Assembly: GCF_041261225.1 (NCBI RefSeq)
Contig: NZ_JBGCCN010000002.1
Location: 372,001 to 436,000, forward strand
DNA from: Streptomyces sp. V4I8
Lineage (GTDB): Bacteria > Actinomycetota > Actinomycetes > Streptomycetales > Streptomycetaceae
Direction of reading: 5' to 3'
Length of the DNA: 64,000 nt
Part shown: positions 17,421 to 26,846 of the stretch, piece after piece
Numbering within the stretch: position 1 is the stretch's first letter
Layout: each line of letters begins with the position of its first letter
Notes under the pieces: model-generated
The model's database searches: none
Told to the model about the DNA's origin: nothing
What the model saw: only the letters and a program-made list of their open reading frames with translations
Program-made: the position numbers and the translations under genes

Positions 17421-17798
17421 TCAGATCCGCCAGGAACGCAGCACCTCGGCGACGGCATAGATACGCAAGCGCCCATCCCGAACCTTCCGCACAAGATCGG
17501 ACAGGGCACCGTAGGGCGGATCGATCCCCTCGCCGGACTGGTTCATGTACTGAGCAGTCACAAAAGCCGCAAAAAGACTATTCCGATGCGGAAGCGGCTC
17601 AAGATTCACGATGGTGTGCAAGAGCGCAGCAGCGCGCCACGCAGTATCTGGATCGGATGCTTCAAGCGTCGGCATCTTGGTCTTGTGCCGCGCAACGGCC
17701 GCCACCAGCGCCGAGTAGTCGGACACTGTCATGTCCTCGTGACCGAGGGCTGCCTCCTGGACGTCGAGCAGCCAGGCGACATCGATGTACAGAACCAT
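17421..17798 (-). CDS. Doc/Fic-type toxin of a toxin-antitoxin pair
   Basis: The 125-residue protein (MVLYIDVAWLLDVQEAALG ... LLHTIVNLEPLPHRNSLFAA ... RLRIYAVAEVLRSWRI) resembles the Streptomyces group annotated as Fic-family toxin components. In classical Doc, HxFxDGNKR phosphorylates EF-Tu; here the region is PLPHRNSLF, so canonical residues are mostly missing and catalysis is doubtful. The start ATG overlaps the antitoxin stop by one base (TGATG), indicating coupled translation. Confidence 0.7.
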   Translation of the reverse strand: MVLYIDVAWLLDVQEAALGHEDMTVSDYSALVAAVARHKTKMPTLEASDPDTAWRAAALLHTIVNLEPLPHRNSLFAAFVTAQYMNQSGEGIDPPYGALSDLVRKVRDGRLRIYAVAEVLRSWRI

Positions 17799-18037
17799 CA
17801 GGCGGCCGCAGCCCCGTCGACACGCTGAGAGGGAGGAATCTCTTCGGGGAAAGCCTCGTCGAACTCGGCGCGGAGCCTGTCGGCCCAGGCGGCAGCGCCG
17901 GCGACGAACCGCTTGCGGTGCATCTCACGCACGCCGAGATCATGCAGGTACTGCTTTAGACTCTTGCCCTCAGCAGCAGCAGCGGCACGGACGCCGTCCA
18001 TTTCATCGTCGGAGAAGGACACGTTCAGTGATGGCAT
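17798..18037 (-). CDS. Antitoxin of the Doc-type pair
   Basis: The 79-residue protein reads MPSLNVSFSDDEMDGVRAAA and EGKSLKQYLHDLGVREMHRK, a ribbon-helix-helix-like N-terminus followed by a charged tail (AEFDEAFPEEIPPSQ) that would bind the toxin. I start it at the ATG at 18037; the longer open frame has no site. Order antitoxin-toxin is the usual one, and antitoxin probably represses the shared promoter in 18038-18140. Confidence 0.7.
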   Translation of the reverse strand: MPSLNVSFSDDEMDGVRAAAAAEGKSLKQYLHDLGVREMHRKRFVAGAAAWADRLRAEFDEAFPEEIPPSQRVDGAAAA

Positions 18038-18143
18038 ACCTCGATGGTACCTAGTTGGTGCCCGGTGCGCCAGGCCGACTGGATTGAGCCACTGACCTTC
18101 CCCTCGTACCGTGGAGTTGTGACCATAGGGGTAGTTGAGGGTC

Positions 18144-18202
18144 ATGGCGGAGAAGCGACGGAAGTACGATGCCGAGTTCCGTGAGGGTGCGGTGCGGATG
18201 GT
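18144..18202 (+). mobile_element. IS3-family orfA 5' fragment
   Basis: Encodes MAEKRRKYDAEFREGAVRMV and is then cut at 18203 by an IS6 terminus (TGTCGTCAAGTTGCTGG). Confidence 0.75.
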
Positions 18203-18808
18203 GTCGTCAAGTTGCTGGTGTGACTGGCGAGTTGGGGTGTGCCGAGGTGGTGGCTGGCCCGAGGGGACGTTCCGGTCAGCCGGTCGTTGCCATACCGGTG
18301 ATGGTTTTCCAGATGTGGAATCGTTCGGTCATCTCGGTGCGGTAGTCACTCGCTGTGATGAGGTGCGGCGTGGGCGGAAGAGCGGTGAGATCCGGGAGAA
18401 CGTGGCGAGGAATCTCTGGGCCGCCCCCGTCGAGCGGAAGTTCTTCATGGCTTTCTCGCGCTGCCTCGTTGGCTGGTGGCTGTTCTCGGCGCGGTTGTTC
18501 AAGTACTTCGAACTGCGGTGCTCCACGGAGGGCATCACCTGGCGGTGGGCCGCCCCGTAACTGCGTAGCTTGTCGGTCACGATCACACGGGGCACGTACT
18601 CAAGGTCCTTGAGGAGCTTGCGGAAGAACCGCTTGGCTGCAACCGCATCGCGCTTGTTGGTCACGAGGATGTCGAGGACGTTGCCGTCCTGGTCGACGGC
18701 TCGCCACAGGTACCTCATCTGTCCGTTGACCTTGATGAACACCTCGTCCATGTGCCATTTGTCGCCCGGGCGCGCCTGCCGGCGGCGCAGCTGCCGGGCG
18801 TAGGCGGG
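18203..18808 (-). mobile_element. IS6-family element, 5' truncated
   Basis: Minus-strand transposase remnant: RQLRRRQARPGDKWHMDEVF, VIVTDKLRSYGAAHRQVMPS and NNRAENSHQPTRQREKAMKN are present. A 1-bp deletion near 18370 shifts the frame after FRPRR (compare intact HLITASDYRTEMTERF at 17065). The N-terminus is cut by the IS3 end at 18809. The mini-element site is empty here. Confidence 0.8.
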
Positions 18809-18875
18809 TGAGGCGCCCCGAAGTTTCCGGACAGTGGTCCCACTAAGGTGGGGTCTGTTCGGAAAGGGAAGTTGG

Positions 18876-19166
18876 TTGTCGCAGAAACGTAGGAAGTTCA
18901 CTCCTGAGTATCGGGAAGAGGCCGTGAAGATGGTGATCGAGACGTCGCGTCCGGTTGCCCAGGTCGCCCGGGAACTCGGACTTGTCGAAGGCACGCTCGG
19001 GAATTGGGTCAACGCCTACCGCCGTGAGAACGTGGGAGAGGAGCCGCCCCTGACGGTGGATGAACGGGCACGGCTCCGCGAGCAGGAACGCGAACTGAGG
19101 GAACTGCGGCAGAAGGTCGCTTTCCTGGAAAAAGTCGCAGCGTACTTTGCCAAGGATCCTCGGTGA
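18876..19166 (+). CDS. IS3-family orfA
   Basis: OrfA of about 96 residues from a TTG at 18876 (LSQKRRKFTPEYREEAVKMV), preceded by AAGGGAAG; a GTG at 18834 is an alternative. HTH in QVARELGLVEGTLGNWV, then a leucine-zipper-like ERARLREQERELRELRQKV. The stop overlaps the orfB start (GTGA). Confidence 0.8.
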   Translation: MSQKRRKFTPEYREEAVKMVIETSRPVAQVARELGLVEGTLGNWVNAYRRENVGEEPPLTVDERARLREQERELRELRQKVAFLEKVAAYFAKDPR

Positions 19167-19866
19167 GCGACAAGTTCGAGTTCATCGATGCCGAGTACGC
19201 GACATCCACCACGAACACCGAAGAGATACCGCCGGTCGCGAAGATGTGTGACTGGCTGGAAGTGTCCCGCTCCGGATTCTACGAATGGCGGAGCCGGCCG
19301 GTTTCGGCGACCGCCCGGCGACGGGAGGAACTGAAATTACTGATCACCAAGTCTTTCGAGGATTCTGACGGCACGTACGGCTACCGGCGCGTCCACGCCG
19401 ACCTCACTGCCTGGGGCGTGGCCTGCGGGCCCGAACTCGTGCGTGACCTCATGCGGGAGCTGGACCTCCAGGCCTGCCAGCCACGGCCGTGGCGCCACAG
19501 CCTCACCGAGAACGACGGCCGGGCCGGCCCGATCCCCGACCTCGTGAACCGCGACTTCACCGCCGACGCGCCCGGCCGGAAAATGGTCGGTGACATCACT
19601 TACATTCCGGCCTGGGAGGGCTGGCTATTCCTCGCCACTGTCATCGAATGCCACACCAAAGCCGTGACAGGCTGGGCGATGGACGACAACTACAAGACTC
19701 CGCTCATCGAGGCCGCCATCGAAATGGCGGCGCGCAATCATCCGCTCTCCGAGGACGCCATATTCCACTCGGACCGCGGCAGTAATTACACCTCGGAGCA
19801 ATTCGCCAAGACGCTGGACAGATTGAGCATCCGGCAATCAGTCGGACGGACCGGTATCTGTTACGA

Positions 19867-21794
19867 GGTGAGTCGGCGGCGGGAATCTCACCCACCGCCG
19901 CTCTCAGAACCGTGCGTGAACCTCGCGACTCACACGGCTCCCATTGTTGAACCAGTAGGCAACGCGCCATGCTTCCAATGAGCGAACATGCCCGGGAACG
20001 CTGAGGCGATCTCAGCCAGCCTTCTCCGGGCCTTCCTTGAGGCACGACGATACCGTTTGTACTTCCTCCGGGCCCATTTCACCAGGAACGGATTGATCTG
20101 CTGCTCCAGGAACCTGATCAATCTGGACTTGTAGAAGCGCCCATAGTAATTGATCCATCCCGCCACGACGGGGTTGATCATCGCGGCGATCTCCCGAAAG
20201 CTCAGCTCGGTACAGCGCCCCAGTCGCCAACTCCGGACAGTCCTCGCCATGGACTTCATGGCTGTTTTGCTCACTGCGGGAAGGAAGCCGGTCTTCAGCC
20301 TCCCATCCCGCAAGCGAGCTGCCCGAGGACGGAAGGTGTACCCCAGAAACGTGAACTCTGTGACCGGGAACTCCCGTTCACGACCTTCCTGTTTGCAGTA
20401 CACCACCTTGGTTTTCTCCGGATGGAGATGTAATCCGAACTGCAGCAACCTGCGCTCGATGATGTTGCGGACGAAGTTCGCCTGCTTCTCACTGGCACAG
20501 TGCACTACAGCATCGTCGCCGTACCGCTCGAACCTGATCGCCGGATACTCCCGAGCCAACCACGCGTCAAACGCGTAGTGCATGAACAGATTCGACAACA
20601 ACGGTGAAATAGAAGACCCTTGAGGAGTCCCCTTTTCCCGAATGGCGAGCGTTCCGTCGGGCTGTTGCACGGGGGCGACAAGCCATCGCTTCACATACAA
20701 CAGAACCCACGAGAGCTTGGTATGCCTTTCCACTGCCGCGATGATGGGGGCGTGCGGCACGTTGTCGAAGAACCCCTGGATGTCGAGATCGATCACCCAA
20801 GGATGCCTCCAGCACCGCTGCTTGCACGTCTCCACCGCCTCCAGCGCGGACCTCCCCGGGCGATAGCCATACGAGTCCTGATGGAAGACCAGCTCCGCGT
20901 CAGGCTCCAATGTCATGGCCACTACCGTCTGAGCGATCCTGTCGGCCACGGTCGGAACCCCAAGGATCCGAGTCCCAGCGCCGGCTTTGGGAATATCAAC
21001 CGCTCTCACGGGTGGGGGGAAATAGCTTCCCGAGGACAGCCGATTCCACAGCTTGTACAGGTTGTTCTTCTCATCCTGCTCAAACTCCGCTAACGACTGC
21101 CCATCCACCCCAGCCGCTCCCCTGTTGGCCTTGACCTTCAGGTAAGCGTTCCAGACTAGCCGCTTCGGAATATCAAACGGCTTGCCAGCTGGTCTCGTCT
21201 CGACCATCCGATTCCTCCCATCACTGGTTGATCGCCGATCGACACCCAACAACACGCCCCCTTCGCTCCGCCTCTATTACGGAGGTTTCATCACTACTAC
21301 GGGACGTTCCGCCCTCCCGACGCGCGACCGGTACTCCGGCCCTCATGGCTCTTTACCACTTGCGCCTCTCCCTCTCGCGAGCCACGTCAACCCGTGGATC
21401 GCAGTTTCGCGTCAAGGAGTTCTCCAGTTCCGTTGTGAAGCCCCGGACTGAGCTCGCGCCACCTTCATGCCGGACACCGCCAGACCAGTAGACAGGTTCC
21501 CGTCTGACTTATCCCAGGACAGCATTGAGGCCCTGGTTTTGATGTCGTCCACGCTTTACGACACGTCATCAGTGGTTCACTTGCGTTCGCCTTCTCAGCC
21601 CCCACCTGCCGCATTCAGTACGGCTTTTCCATGACGCTCACCACCACGGCTCATTCACCGCAGCAGCTCATGGTGGTTTGACACCTGCACCTGCATGCCG
21701 ATGCCGAAGGACCTACCTTCATCTCCACAACAGCATGGCGACCGTTCGTTTCCGTCTTCTACATCAGAAGCTCACAATCACCTTCTGGACACAC
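19867..21794 (-). mobile_element. Group II intron, copy 1
   Basis: Read on the minus strand, the 1928-nt intron starts GTGTGTCCAGAAGG (5' consensus GUGYG) and ends ...CGACTCACC. A domain V/VI-like region (CGCACGGTTCTGAGAG then paired GGCGGTGGG / CCCGCCGCC) follows the maturase gene. Boundaries are fixed because the IS3 orfB frame rejoins exactly. The 54411-56338 copy has the same length and almost the same sequence. Confidence 0.9.
19930..21207 (-). CDS. ltrA: Group II intron reverse transcriptase/maturase
   Basis: The 425-residue protein starts at an ATG after GGGAGGAATCGG. Reverse-transcriptase blocks: WNAYLKVKANRGAAGVDG, GYRPGRSALEAVE, VIDLDIQGFFDNVPH, GTPQGSSISPLLSNLFMHY and the active site RYGDDAVVHC (YGDD rather than the common YADD). 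The maturase X domain is LSFREIAAMINPVVAGWINYYGRF-like (split here to stay short). There is no HNH endonuclease domain, so it probably primes from nascent DNA at replication forks. It differs from the second copy at about one residue (FRPRA versus FRRRA). Confidence 0.92.
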   Translation of the reverse strand: MVETRPAGKPFDIPKRLVWNAYLKVKANRGAAGVDGQSLAEFEQDEKNNLYKLWNRLSSGSYFPPPVRAVDIPKAGAGTRILGVPTVADRIAQTVVAMTLEPDAELVFHQDSYGYRPGRSALEAVETCKQRCWRHPWVIDLDIQGFFDNVPHAPIIAAVERHTKLSWVLLYVKRWLVAPVQQPDGTLAIREKGTPQGSSISPLLSNLFMHYAFDAWLAREYPAIRFERYGDDAVVHCASEKQANFVRNIIERRLLQFGLHLHPEKTKVVYCKQEGREREFPVTEFTFLGYTFRPRAARLRDGRLKTGFLPAVSKTAMKSMARTVRSWRLGRCTELSFREIAAMINPVVAGWINYYGRFYKSRLIRFLEQQINPFLVKWARRKYKRYRRASRKARRRLAEIASAFPGMFAHWKHGALPTGSTMGAV

Positions 21795-22044
21795 CAATGC
21801 CCTTGCGGAATCGTTCTTCGCAACCCTGAAAAACGAACGGGTCCATCGGACCGTTTACCCCACCCGCGAGCACGCCCACCGTGACATTGCCCGCTACATA
21901 GAGGTCCGCTACAATACGAAACGCCGCCACTCAGGACTTGGGTACCGGACCCCACGAGAGGTCCACAACGAGTACCTGAATCAGCAGCTCGCCGCATAAA
22001 TCAGCCAATAGGCAGCTGGCCGGAAAACGCAGGGCCCCTCAGGC

Positions 22045-22276
22045 CAGGGTATTGCGATGCCTTCGGGTCGTTAATCGATTCATCATGGGATCCGTTTCAG
22101 GGTAGTTGTTTGAAGTGGATCAGATCGGTCCATCCGCTCCACCTATCACTCCCCGGAATACCGGAAGACCGCTCCGAACGCTCGTCTGACAGGCCATTGC
22201 AGTGCACTCTGCATAATGCAGGTCTCCCGGACCGGCTTCGGCTGTCCACCAGTTCGGATCACATACTCGTCACGAG
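22045..22276. other. Non-coding stretch
   Basis: Short segment between the IS3 right end and an IS1380 fragment. I see no gene or clear repeat in it. Confidence 0.5.
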
Positions 22277-22407
22277 CCCGACCTGGACGGCATGCTGGTG
22301 ATCGCGCATCCCGAGAAGCAGGACGCAGCGGCGACCTGGAAGAAGGCCTTCAACCACCATCCGCTGATGGGGTTCGTCGATCACGGCCGGTGCGGGTCCG
22401 GGGAGCC
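22277..22407 (+). pseudogene. IS1380-family transposase, internal fragment
   Basis: Reads PDLDGMLVIAHPEKQDAAAT and NHHPLMGFVDHG, the region holding the first catalytic Asp of IS1380 enzymes. It is cut by the ISAs1 end at 22408. Confidence 0.7.
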
Positions 22408-22448
22408 CAGGGTGATTGCAAAGTTCGTTGACTGTGCGTTGGCGCAGG

Positions 22449-23592
22449 TCAGTTGAGGCTGAGGAGGGTCAGGGGCCGTTCGTAGGGGCGGAGGGCTGTG
22501 GTGCGGAGTGCGGCGGCGATGTTGGTGTGGCCGGCGGTGCGGAGCTGGTTGATGGCGAAGCTGCGGAGGGTGGCCATGTTCTCCGGGCTGTGCCCGGTGC
22601 GGATCTTGGAGGCGTCCTCGCGGAAGGCGGTGTCGCGGACGAAGTGGAGCCGGTTTTCGATCATCCAGTGTGCCCTCAAGATCTTCGCGATGCGTTCCGG
22701 GGATGCCTGGCGGCTGGTCAGGTCGGTGATGACGTAGACGGTCTCACGGCTCTGCTTGCCGGTCTTGGTGTCGGTGCGGTGGCGTACGACCCTGGCGACC
22801 TGGGCGGCGTGCGGGAAGTCGACGCCGAGGTCGGTGACGGTCAGGGCCTGCACGACCCGGGTCTCCTTGCGGCCGTGGCCGGTGGTGCGGTCGTAGAACT
22901 TCGCCGTCGCCTCCTGCCAGGGCAGGGCGCGCAGCTGTTCGTAGAGGTTCTTCTGGTTCCGCTTCACTGTGAAGACGTAGTGCGCCTTCTTCACCTCGAC
23001 GAGGAAGCAGGCGTGGCCGCGCTGGGTGTGCAGTGCGTCGCCGGTCACGGTGACTCCTTGCAGGTCATTGGGGTTAAGGAGGGCGGCGAAGCAGGTGATT
23101 TCGTTCGTCTTCTCAGGGACCCTGAGCTGGGTGACGGTCATGCCGGTACCGGTCATCGCGGCCAGCAGATGGGCGGCCGGGGTGGCGCCGAGGCGCGAGC
23201 CGCGGGCGCTCTTGCCGTCGACGGCGAGGGTGTCGGTGCCGGCCGGGTCGTGGCCCAGGAGATCGGCCAGGCCGCCGGGGCAGGTGTCCTTGATGACCCG
23301 GCGGATCGTCGCGCCGCTGGGCGGGATGGGCACGGCCAGGGCGGTTACGGTGCGGGCACCGAGCCGGGCCAGAACGTCCTGCGGGGCGTCGGTGGCCCAC
23401 TCATCGATCGCCACGAAGCTCCTCGCCCCGCTCACCACAGCGGAGCAGCAGCACTGCCACGAAGGGGTGACGCTTCCCGCGCCGACACCGCGGATCGGCC
23501 AGCGTGGCCAGCCGCTCGGCCAGCGGACCCGTCGCACAGTGCTGACGGGTGGGAGACTTGACCAGACAGACGGTGGCAGACTGACGGCACAT
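22449..23592 (-). pseudogene. ISAs1-family transposase, one frameshift
   Basis: The start MCRQSATVCLVKSP is at 23592 and PLAERLATLADPRCRRGKRH follows. After HPFVAVLL the frame shifts (near 23440) to SAVVSGARSFVAIDEWATDA and continues DTLAVDGKSARGSR, GDALHTQRGHACFLVE and AHWMIENRLHFVRDTAFRED to the stop at 22449. All signature motifs survive; a single indel seems to be the only lesion. Confidence 0.8.
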
Positions 23593-23729
23593 CGAAGCTC
23601 CGTTGGGCGCAGGCGACTTGGCAAGGTCACCTCCACAACGGAGCTTCGTTGCGTCCGGTCGCACACCCGACCAGCATCGTCACACCGCCGTGACCTGCAC
23701 ACTCGCGAAATCACCGCGACTTTGCAATC

Positions 23730-25288
23730 CAATGCCGCGAAGTTTGGGGTCCGGCCGGTGTTGTCAAGGGTGCGTGCTGGCGGGGTTTCTGAGGCTGATC
23801 GTGTAGGTGGCACGTCGTGCTGTCCGGCTCTCACGCAGGGACTTGATCTGTTTGTAGGAGAAGGGTGAGATGGGTCGTTTCACGGCGCGTGGGCTGACTC
23901 TGTCCGCTCTACGTGGTGGCAGAACTTCGCTGGTCAAAGCGTGATGCAGCGGTCCGTCCGGGCCAGGAGACGGGTTGTGCTGATCGGCTGCGATGATGCT
24001 GTGCCGTGCCGCGCGTACGGCGACGGTCATGGAGATCCGGTCCGGGTCGAGATCGATGCGACGAGCGCTGTGGTGCATGACTCGACGCAGTACCTGGTAG
24101 ATGATCAGGTAGGCGTAGATCTCCTGCTCGACACCGTCCGGGCTCTGCGAGCGCAGGACGCGGTCTGCGGTGCGCAAGGTCACCTTGAGTCCGAAGTATG
24201 CGATTTCCACTTCCCAGCGCTGGTGATACAGGGCGGCCAGGAGGTCGGCCGGGTAGCGTCGGTGGTCGGTGAGTGTGGTCAGCAGCCGGTAGTGCTCGGT
24301 GCGGCTGGCTCCGTCGCTGGTAGCGACGGTGACGTGGAACTCGATGACACGGACCTGGTGTCCGTCGGCGTAGCGGTAGCCGCTCTTGTTTCGGCGCGGC
24401 AGGTAGGAGAGGTACGAGCCGTCCGGCAGTGCGGTCCGGCACGGCAGGATCCGCACGCCTTTGGCTCGCCACAGCAGGTCCGCGCCGGGGTCCTTGGCCT
24501 GGCCCCACAGCTCATACCCGTCGAAATTTCGGTCGGCGAGCAGCAGCATGCCTGGGCAGAGGCTGCTCAGGAGCTGCTGGGCGAGGGCCTTCTCCGCGGT
24601 GGCGTAGGCGCCGAGTGCTGCGTCGAGGATTGCGCGCGTGCCGCACTCCACCAGGGCGACCAGCCGCACCAGTGGATATCCTGAGCGGCCGCGTCGCGCG
24701 TGCAGGTAACCGAACCCGGCCGCGTTCGCCGGGGTGTCGGCCACCTCGAGTTGCATCCCGTCCCATGCGACCAGGCGCAGCCCGCGCCAGAAGGAACCGA
24801 TCGTCGCCGTGGTGGCCACCGGACCCGCTGTCCGCCCGAACAGTTCCGCCATCGGAGCCACCCCCAGCCGTCGCCTGGCCTGCGACAACGCGGAGGTGGA
24901 AGGCATCCGGCCGGCGAGAGGGCCCAGCCCCTTCACGAGTGAGGCCCACACCCCCTGGGTAGCCCTCGGTACTGAACAAGGCCATGGCCAGGATGAAGTA
25001 CACGACCACCCGTGCCGGCAGCAGACGCACCCGCCGCTCGCGGCGTCCGGTCACGTCCAGGACGTCGTCGACCATACGCGGCGGGATCTTCCCGGTCAGC
25101 TCACCTAAATGTCCGGGAGCGTACACATCCAGGCGTGCAGAACTGACAGAGTAGGCCTTCAACAGGGCTCCTGGTGCCGAGAGTTGTCTTGGTCGACTAC
25201 CTCTCGTAGCAGGAGCCCTGCCTGCCTACACCGACTTCACCGAAGCCCTTGACAACACCGGCCGGACCCCAAACTTCGCGGCATTGCG
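23730..25288 (-). mobile_element. IS4-type element inside the ISAs1 terminus
   Basis: The 1559-bp element has long, essentially perfect inverted termini of about 40 bp (starting CAATGCCGCGAAGTTTGGGG, ending TGTTGTCAAGGG inward) and an 8-bp target duplication TTGCAATC. It holds one transposase gene. Confidence 0.8.
23764..25162 (-). pseudogene. IS4-type transposase, one frameshift
   Basis: The N-terminus (from 25162) reads LGELTGKIPPRMVDDVLDVT and VVVYFILAMALFSTEGYPG. A run of five G near 24955 then shifts the frame to VWASLVKGLGPLAGRMPSTS. The core has LVAWDGMQLEVADT, LLLADRNFDGYELW and LAALYHQRWEVEIAYFGLK (YREK-like motif). It may be a true pseudogene or a one-base error in a homopolymer. 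Confidence 0.75.
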
Positions 25289-25333
25289 TTGCAATCGCCC
25301 TGGGTGAGCGGGGGCTATCCGTACGCTTCAAGC

Positions 25334-25960
25334 ATGAACGAAGCCATCGGGTACGCGAGATGCAGTCTGGACGAGCAGGACCTCACCGCCCAGCGCGGCA
25401 TCCTTCTGGGGCTCGGGGTGACCGGGGAGCGCATCTATCTCGATCACGGTCTCACCGGAACCAATCGGGAGCGCCCCGGGCTCAACCAGGCCCTCGCCGC
25501 GGTTCGGGCCGGGGACACCCTGGTCGTCCCGAAGCTGGACCGGCTCGCCCGCTCGGTGCCCGATGCCCGTGACATCGGCGACCGGCTCACCGGCCGCGGG
25601 GTGAAGCTGTCGCTGGGCGGCCCGCTGTACGACCCGGGCGACCCGATGGGAAAGATGTTCTTCAACATCCTGGCCACCTTCGCCGAGTTCGAGGTGGATC
25701 TTCTGCGGATGAGGACCCGCGAGGGCATGGCCATCGCCCGGGCCAAGGGGAAGCTGCGGGGCAAGCAGCCCAAACTCTCAGCCCGGCAGCAGGCCCACCT
25801 CGTCGAGCAGCACAGGGGTGGCGAGCACACCATTGCCGACCTCGCCGAGATCTTCTCGGTGTCCCGGGCGACGGTGTACCGGGTCCTGGAACGCGCCCAG
25901 AACGCGGACCGGCAGGAAGCCGGCGGGAACACCTGCGCTGGCGTCGGGTACGTAGGGTAG
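25334..25960 (+). CDS. Serine recombinase, Tn3-type resolvase
   Basis: The 208-residue protein begins MNEAIGYARCSLDEQDLTAQ, with the catalytic Ser in YARCS, followed by GDTLVVPKLDRLARSVPDAR with the conserved Arg residues, GKMFFNILATFAEFEVDLL, and a C-terminal HTH (TIADLAEIFSVSRATVYRVL). I start it at the ATG at 25334. It could have belonged to the Tn3-family transposon whose transposase 3' end is at 28.9-29.8 kb. Confidence 0.85.
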   Translation: MNEAIGYARCSLDEQDLTAQRGILLGLGVTGERIYLDHGLTGTNRERPGLNQALAAVRAGDTLVVPKLDRLARSVPDARDIGDRLTGRGVKLSLGGPLYDPGDPMGKMFFNILATFAEFEVDLLRMRTREGMAIARAKGKLRGKQPKLSARQQAHLVEQHRGGEHTIADLAEIFSVSRATVYRVLERAQNADRQEAGGNTCAGVGYVG

Positions 25961-25964
25961 GGGT

Positions 25965-26288
25965 GTGAAGATCTCCGAGACGGACCGGGCCCGGCTGAAG
26001 AAATGGGCCGGGCAGCAGGTTCCCGAACACGCACGAGCCGAGGTCGCTGTGGGCTACGTGGTGCGCGGCAGCACTGCCGTGATCACCGAGGAGCGGGCTC
26101 CATGGGACGGTGTCGGTGAATGGACCTCTCGCCGCGTCGCCCGGCTGCGGTCTACCGATGCGGGCTGGCTGGTGGACGGGGCGGACCGCAACGGCCGCTG
26201 GTACCCCTGCGATCACCTGCCGGCTGTTCCGTCACTGGATCAGGCTCTGGCCGTGCTGGACGATCCCCGCAACGCCTTCTGGGGCTGA
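25965..26288 (+). CDS. DUF3024 family protein
   Basis: The 107-residue protein (KWAGQQVPEHARAEVAVGYV, AVITEERAPWDGVGEW, VARLRSTDAGWLVDGADRNG, VLDDPRNAFWG) matches the DUF3024 pattern of a small beta-rich domain ending in FWG. Function unknown. It starts at a GTG only four bases after the resolvase stop, so the two are co-transcribed. Confidence 0.75.
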   Translation: MKISETDRARLKKWAGQQVPEHARAEVAVGYVVRGSTAVITEERAPWDGVGEWTSRRVARLRSTDAGWLVDGADRNGRWYPCDHLPAVPSLDQALAVLDDPRNAFWG

Positions 26289-26295
26289 GACCGGC

Positions 26296-26766
26296 TCAGA
26301 ACGGGTAGGTCTCGGCGGGCGCCGTGGGCTGGGCCTGCTGAGCCGGCCCGGGAGACTGGCTGTGCGCGGGTGCCGCTGCACTCTGGGAAACCGCGCCGGG
26401 GCGGTAGGTCTTGGTGACGGTCGCCGTCGCGTAGGTCAAAGACGCCGCGATCTCCTCGGCATCGATCTCGACGGCGGTACGGCGCTGGCCTTCCTTGTCG
26501 TCGAAGGTGCGCTGCCTGAGCCGCCCGGTCACGATGACCCGCATGCCCTTGGTGAGGGACTGGGCGGCGTTCTCCGCGGCCGCCCGCCACAGTGAGCACC
26601 GCAGGAACAGCGGCTCGCCGTCGGTGAATTCGCTGCGGTCGCGGTCGTACACCCGTGGGGTGGAGGCGACGGTGAAACCGGCGACAGGGACGCCAGCCGC
26701 GGTGAACCGCAGCTCCGGGTCGGCCGTCAGGTTGCCGACCACTGTCACCAGCGTCTCGCCCGCCAT
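26296..26766 (-). CDS. ssb: Single-stranded-DNA-binding protein, paralogue 2
   Basis: The 156-residue OB-fold protein (ETLVTVVGNLTADPELRF, FLRCSLWRAAAENAAQSLTK, GRLRQRTFDDKEGQRRTAVE) has a Ser/Ala/Pro-rich tail ending ETYPF. It is highly similar to the copy at 11423 but differs throughout, so not a recent duplication. It is convergent with the DUF3024 gene, separated by seven bases. Confidence 0.85.
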   Translation of the reverse strand: MAGETLVTVVGNLTADPELRFTAAGVPVAGFTVASTPRVYDRDRSEFTDGEPLFLRCSLWRAAAENAAQSLTKGMRVIVTGRLRQRTFDDKEGQRRTAVEIDAEEIAASLTYATATVTKTYRPGAVSQSAAAPAHSQSPGPAQQAQPTAPAETYPF

Positions 26767-26846
26767 GCCCGCCACCCCTTTTGCGTCTGCTGCCGAAGTA
26801 CGACCACCGTACCGGGCCCGGGCTCTCGGCTGGCACGATGGCCGGC

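Larger units (their letters stand above)
19163..21999 (+). pseudogene. IS3-family transposase orfB, split by the intron
   Basis: Exon 1 (19163-19866) has KMVGDITYIPAWEGWLF with the first Asp and FHSDRGSNYTS with the second, ending GRTGICY. Exon 2 (21795-21999) resumes with DNALAESFFATLKNERVHRT, the catalytic Glu, and ends EYLNQQLAA. The two meet inside the Asp codon (GA|C). Since the intron is antisense to the gene, splicing of intron RNA cannot repair the orfB mRNA. Confidence 0.85.
18809..22044 (+). mobile_element. IS3-family element interrupted by an antisense group II intron
   Basis: Inverted termini are TGAGGCGCCCCGAAGTTTCC (left) and TGAGGGGCCCTGCGTTTTCC (right, read inward). Without the 1928-bp intron the element is 1308 bp, normal for IS3. 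No target duplication is visible, so the flanks were probably rearranged. A 5'-truncated second copy is at 56339-57534. Confidence 0.85.
22408..25302 (-). mobile_element. ISAs1-family element split by an IS4-type element
   Basis: The left end is CAGGGTGATTGCAAAG. The right end, read inward from 25302, is CAGGGCGATTGCAA and is interrupted after those bases by the IS4-type element; beyond it the terminus continues AAAGTCGCGG. The 8-bp duplication TTGCAATC (23722-23729, 25289-25296) proves the nesting. No target duplication flanks the ISAs1 element itself. Confidence 0.8.

Noticed and set aside
22216..22431. Plus-strand 71-residue ORF near 22.3 kb as a gene
   Set aside because: Another frame there is a recognisable IS1380 fragment.
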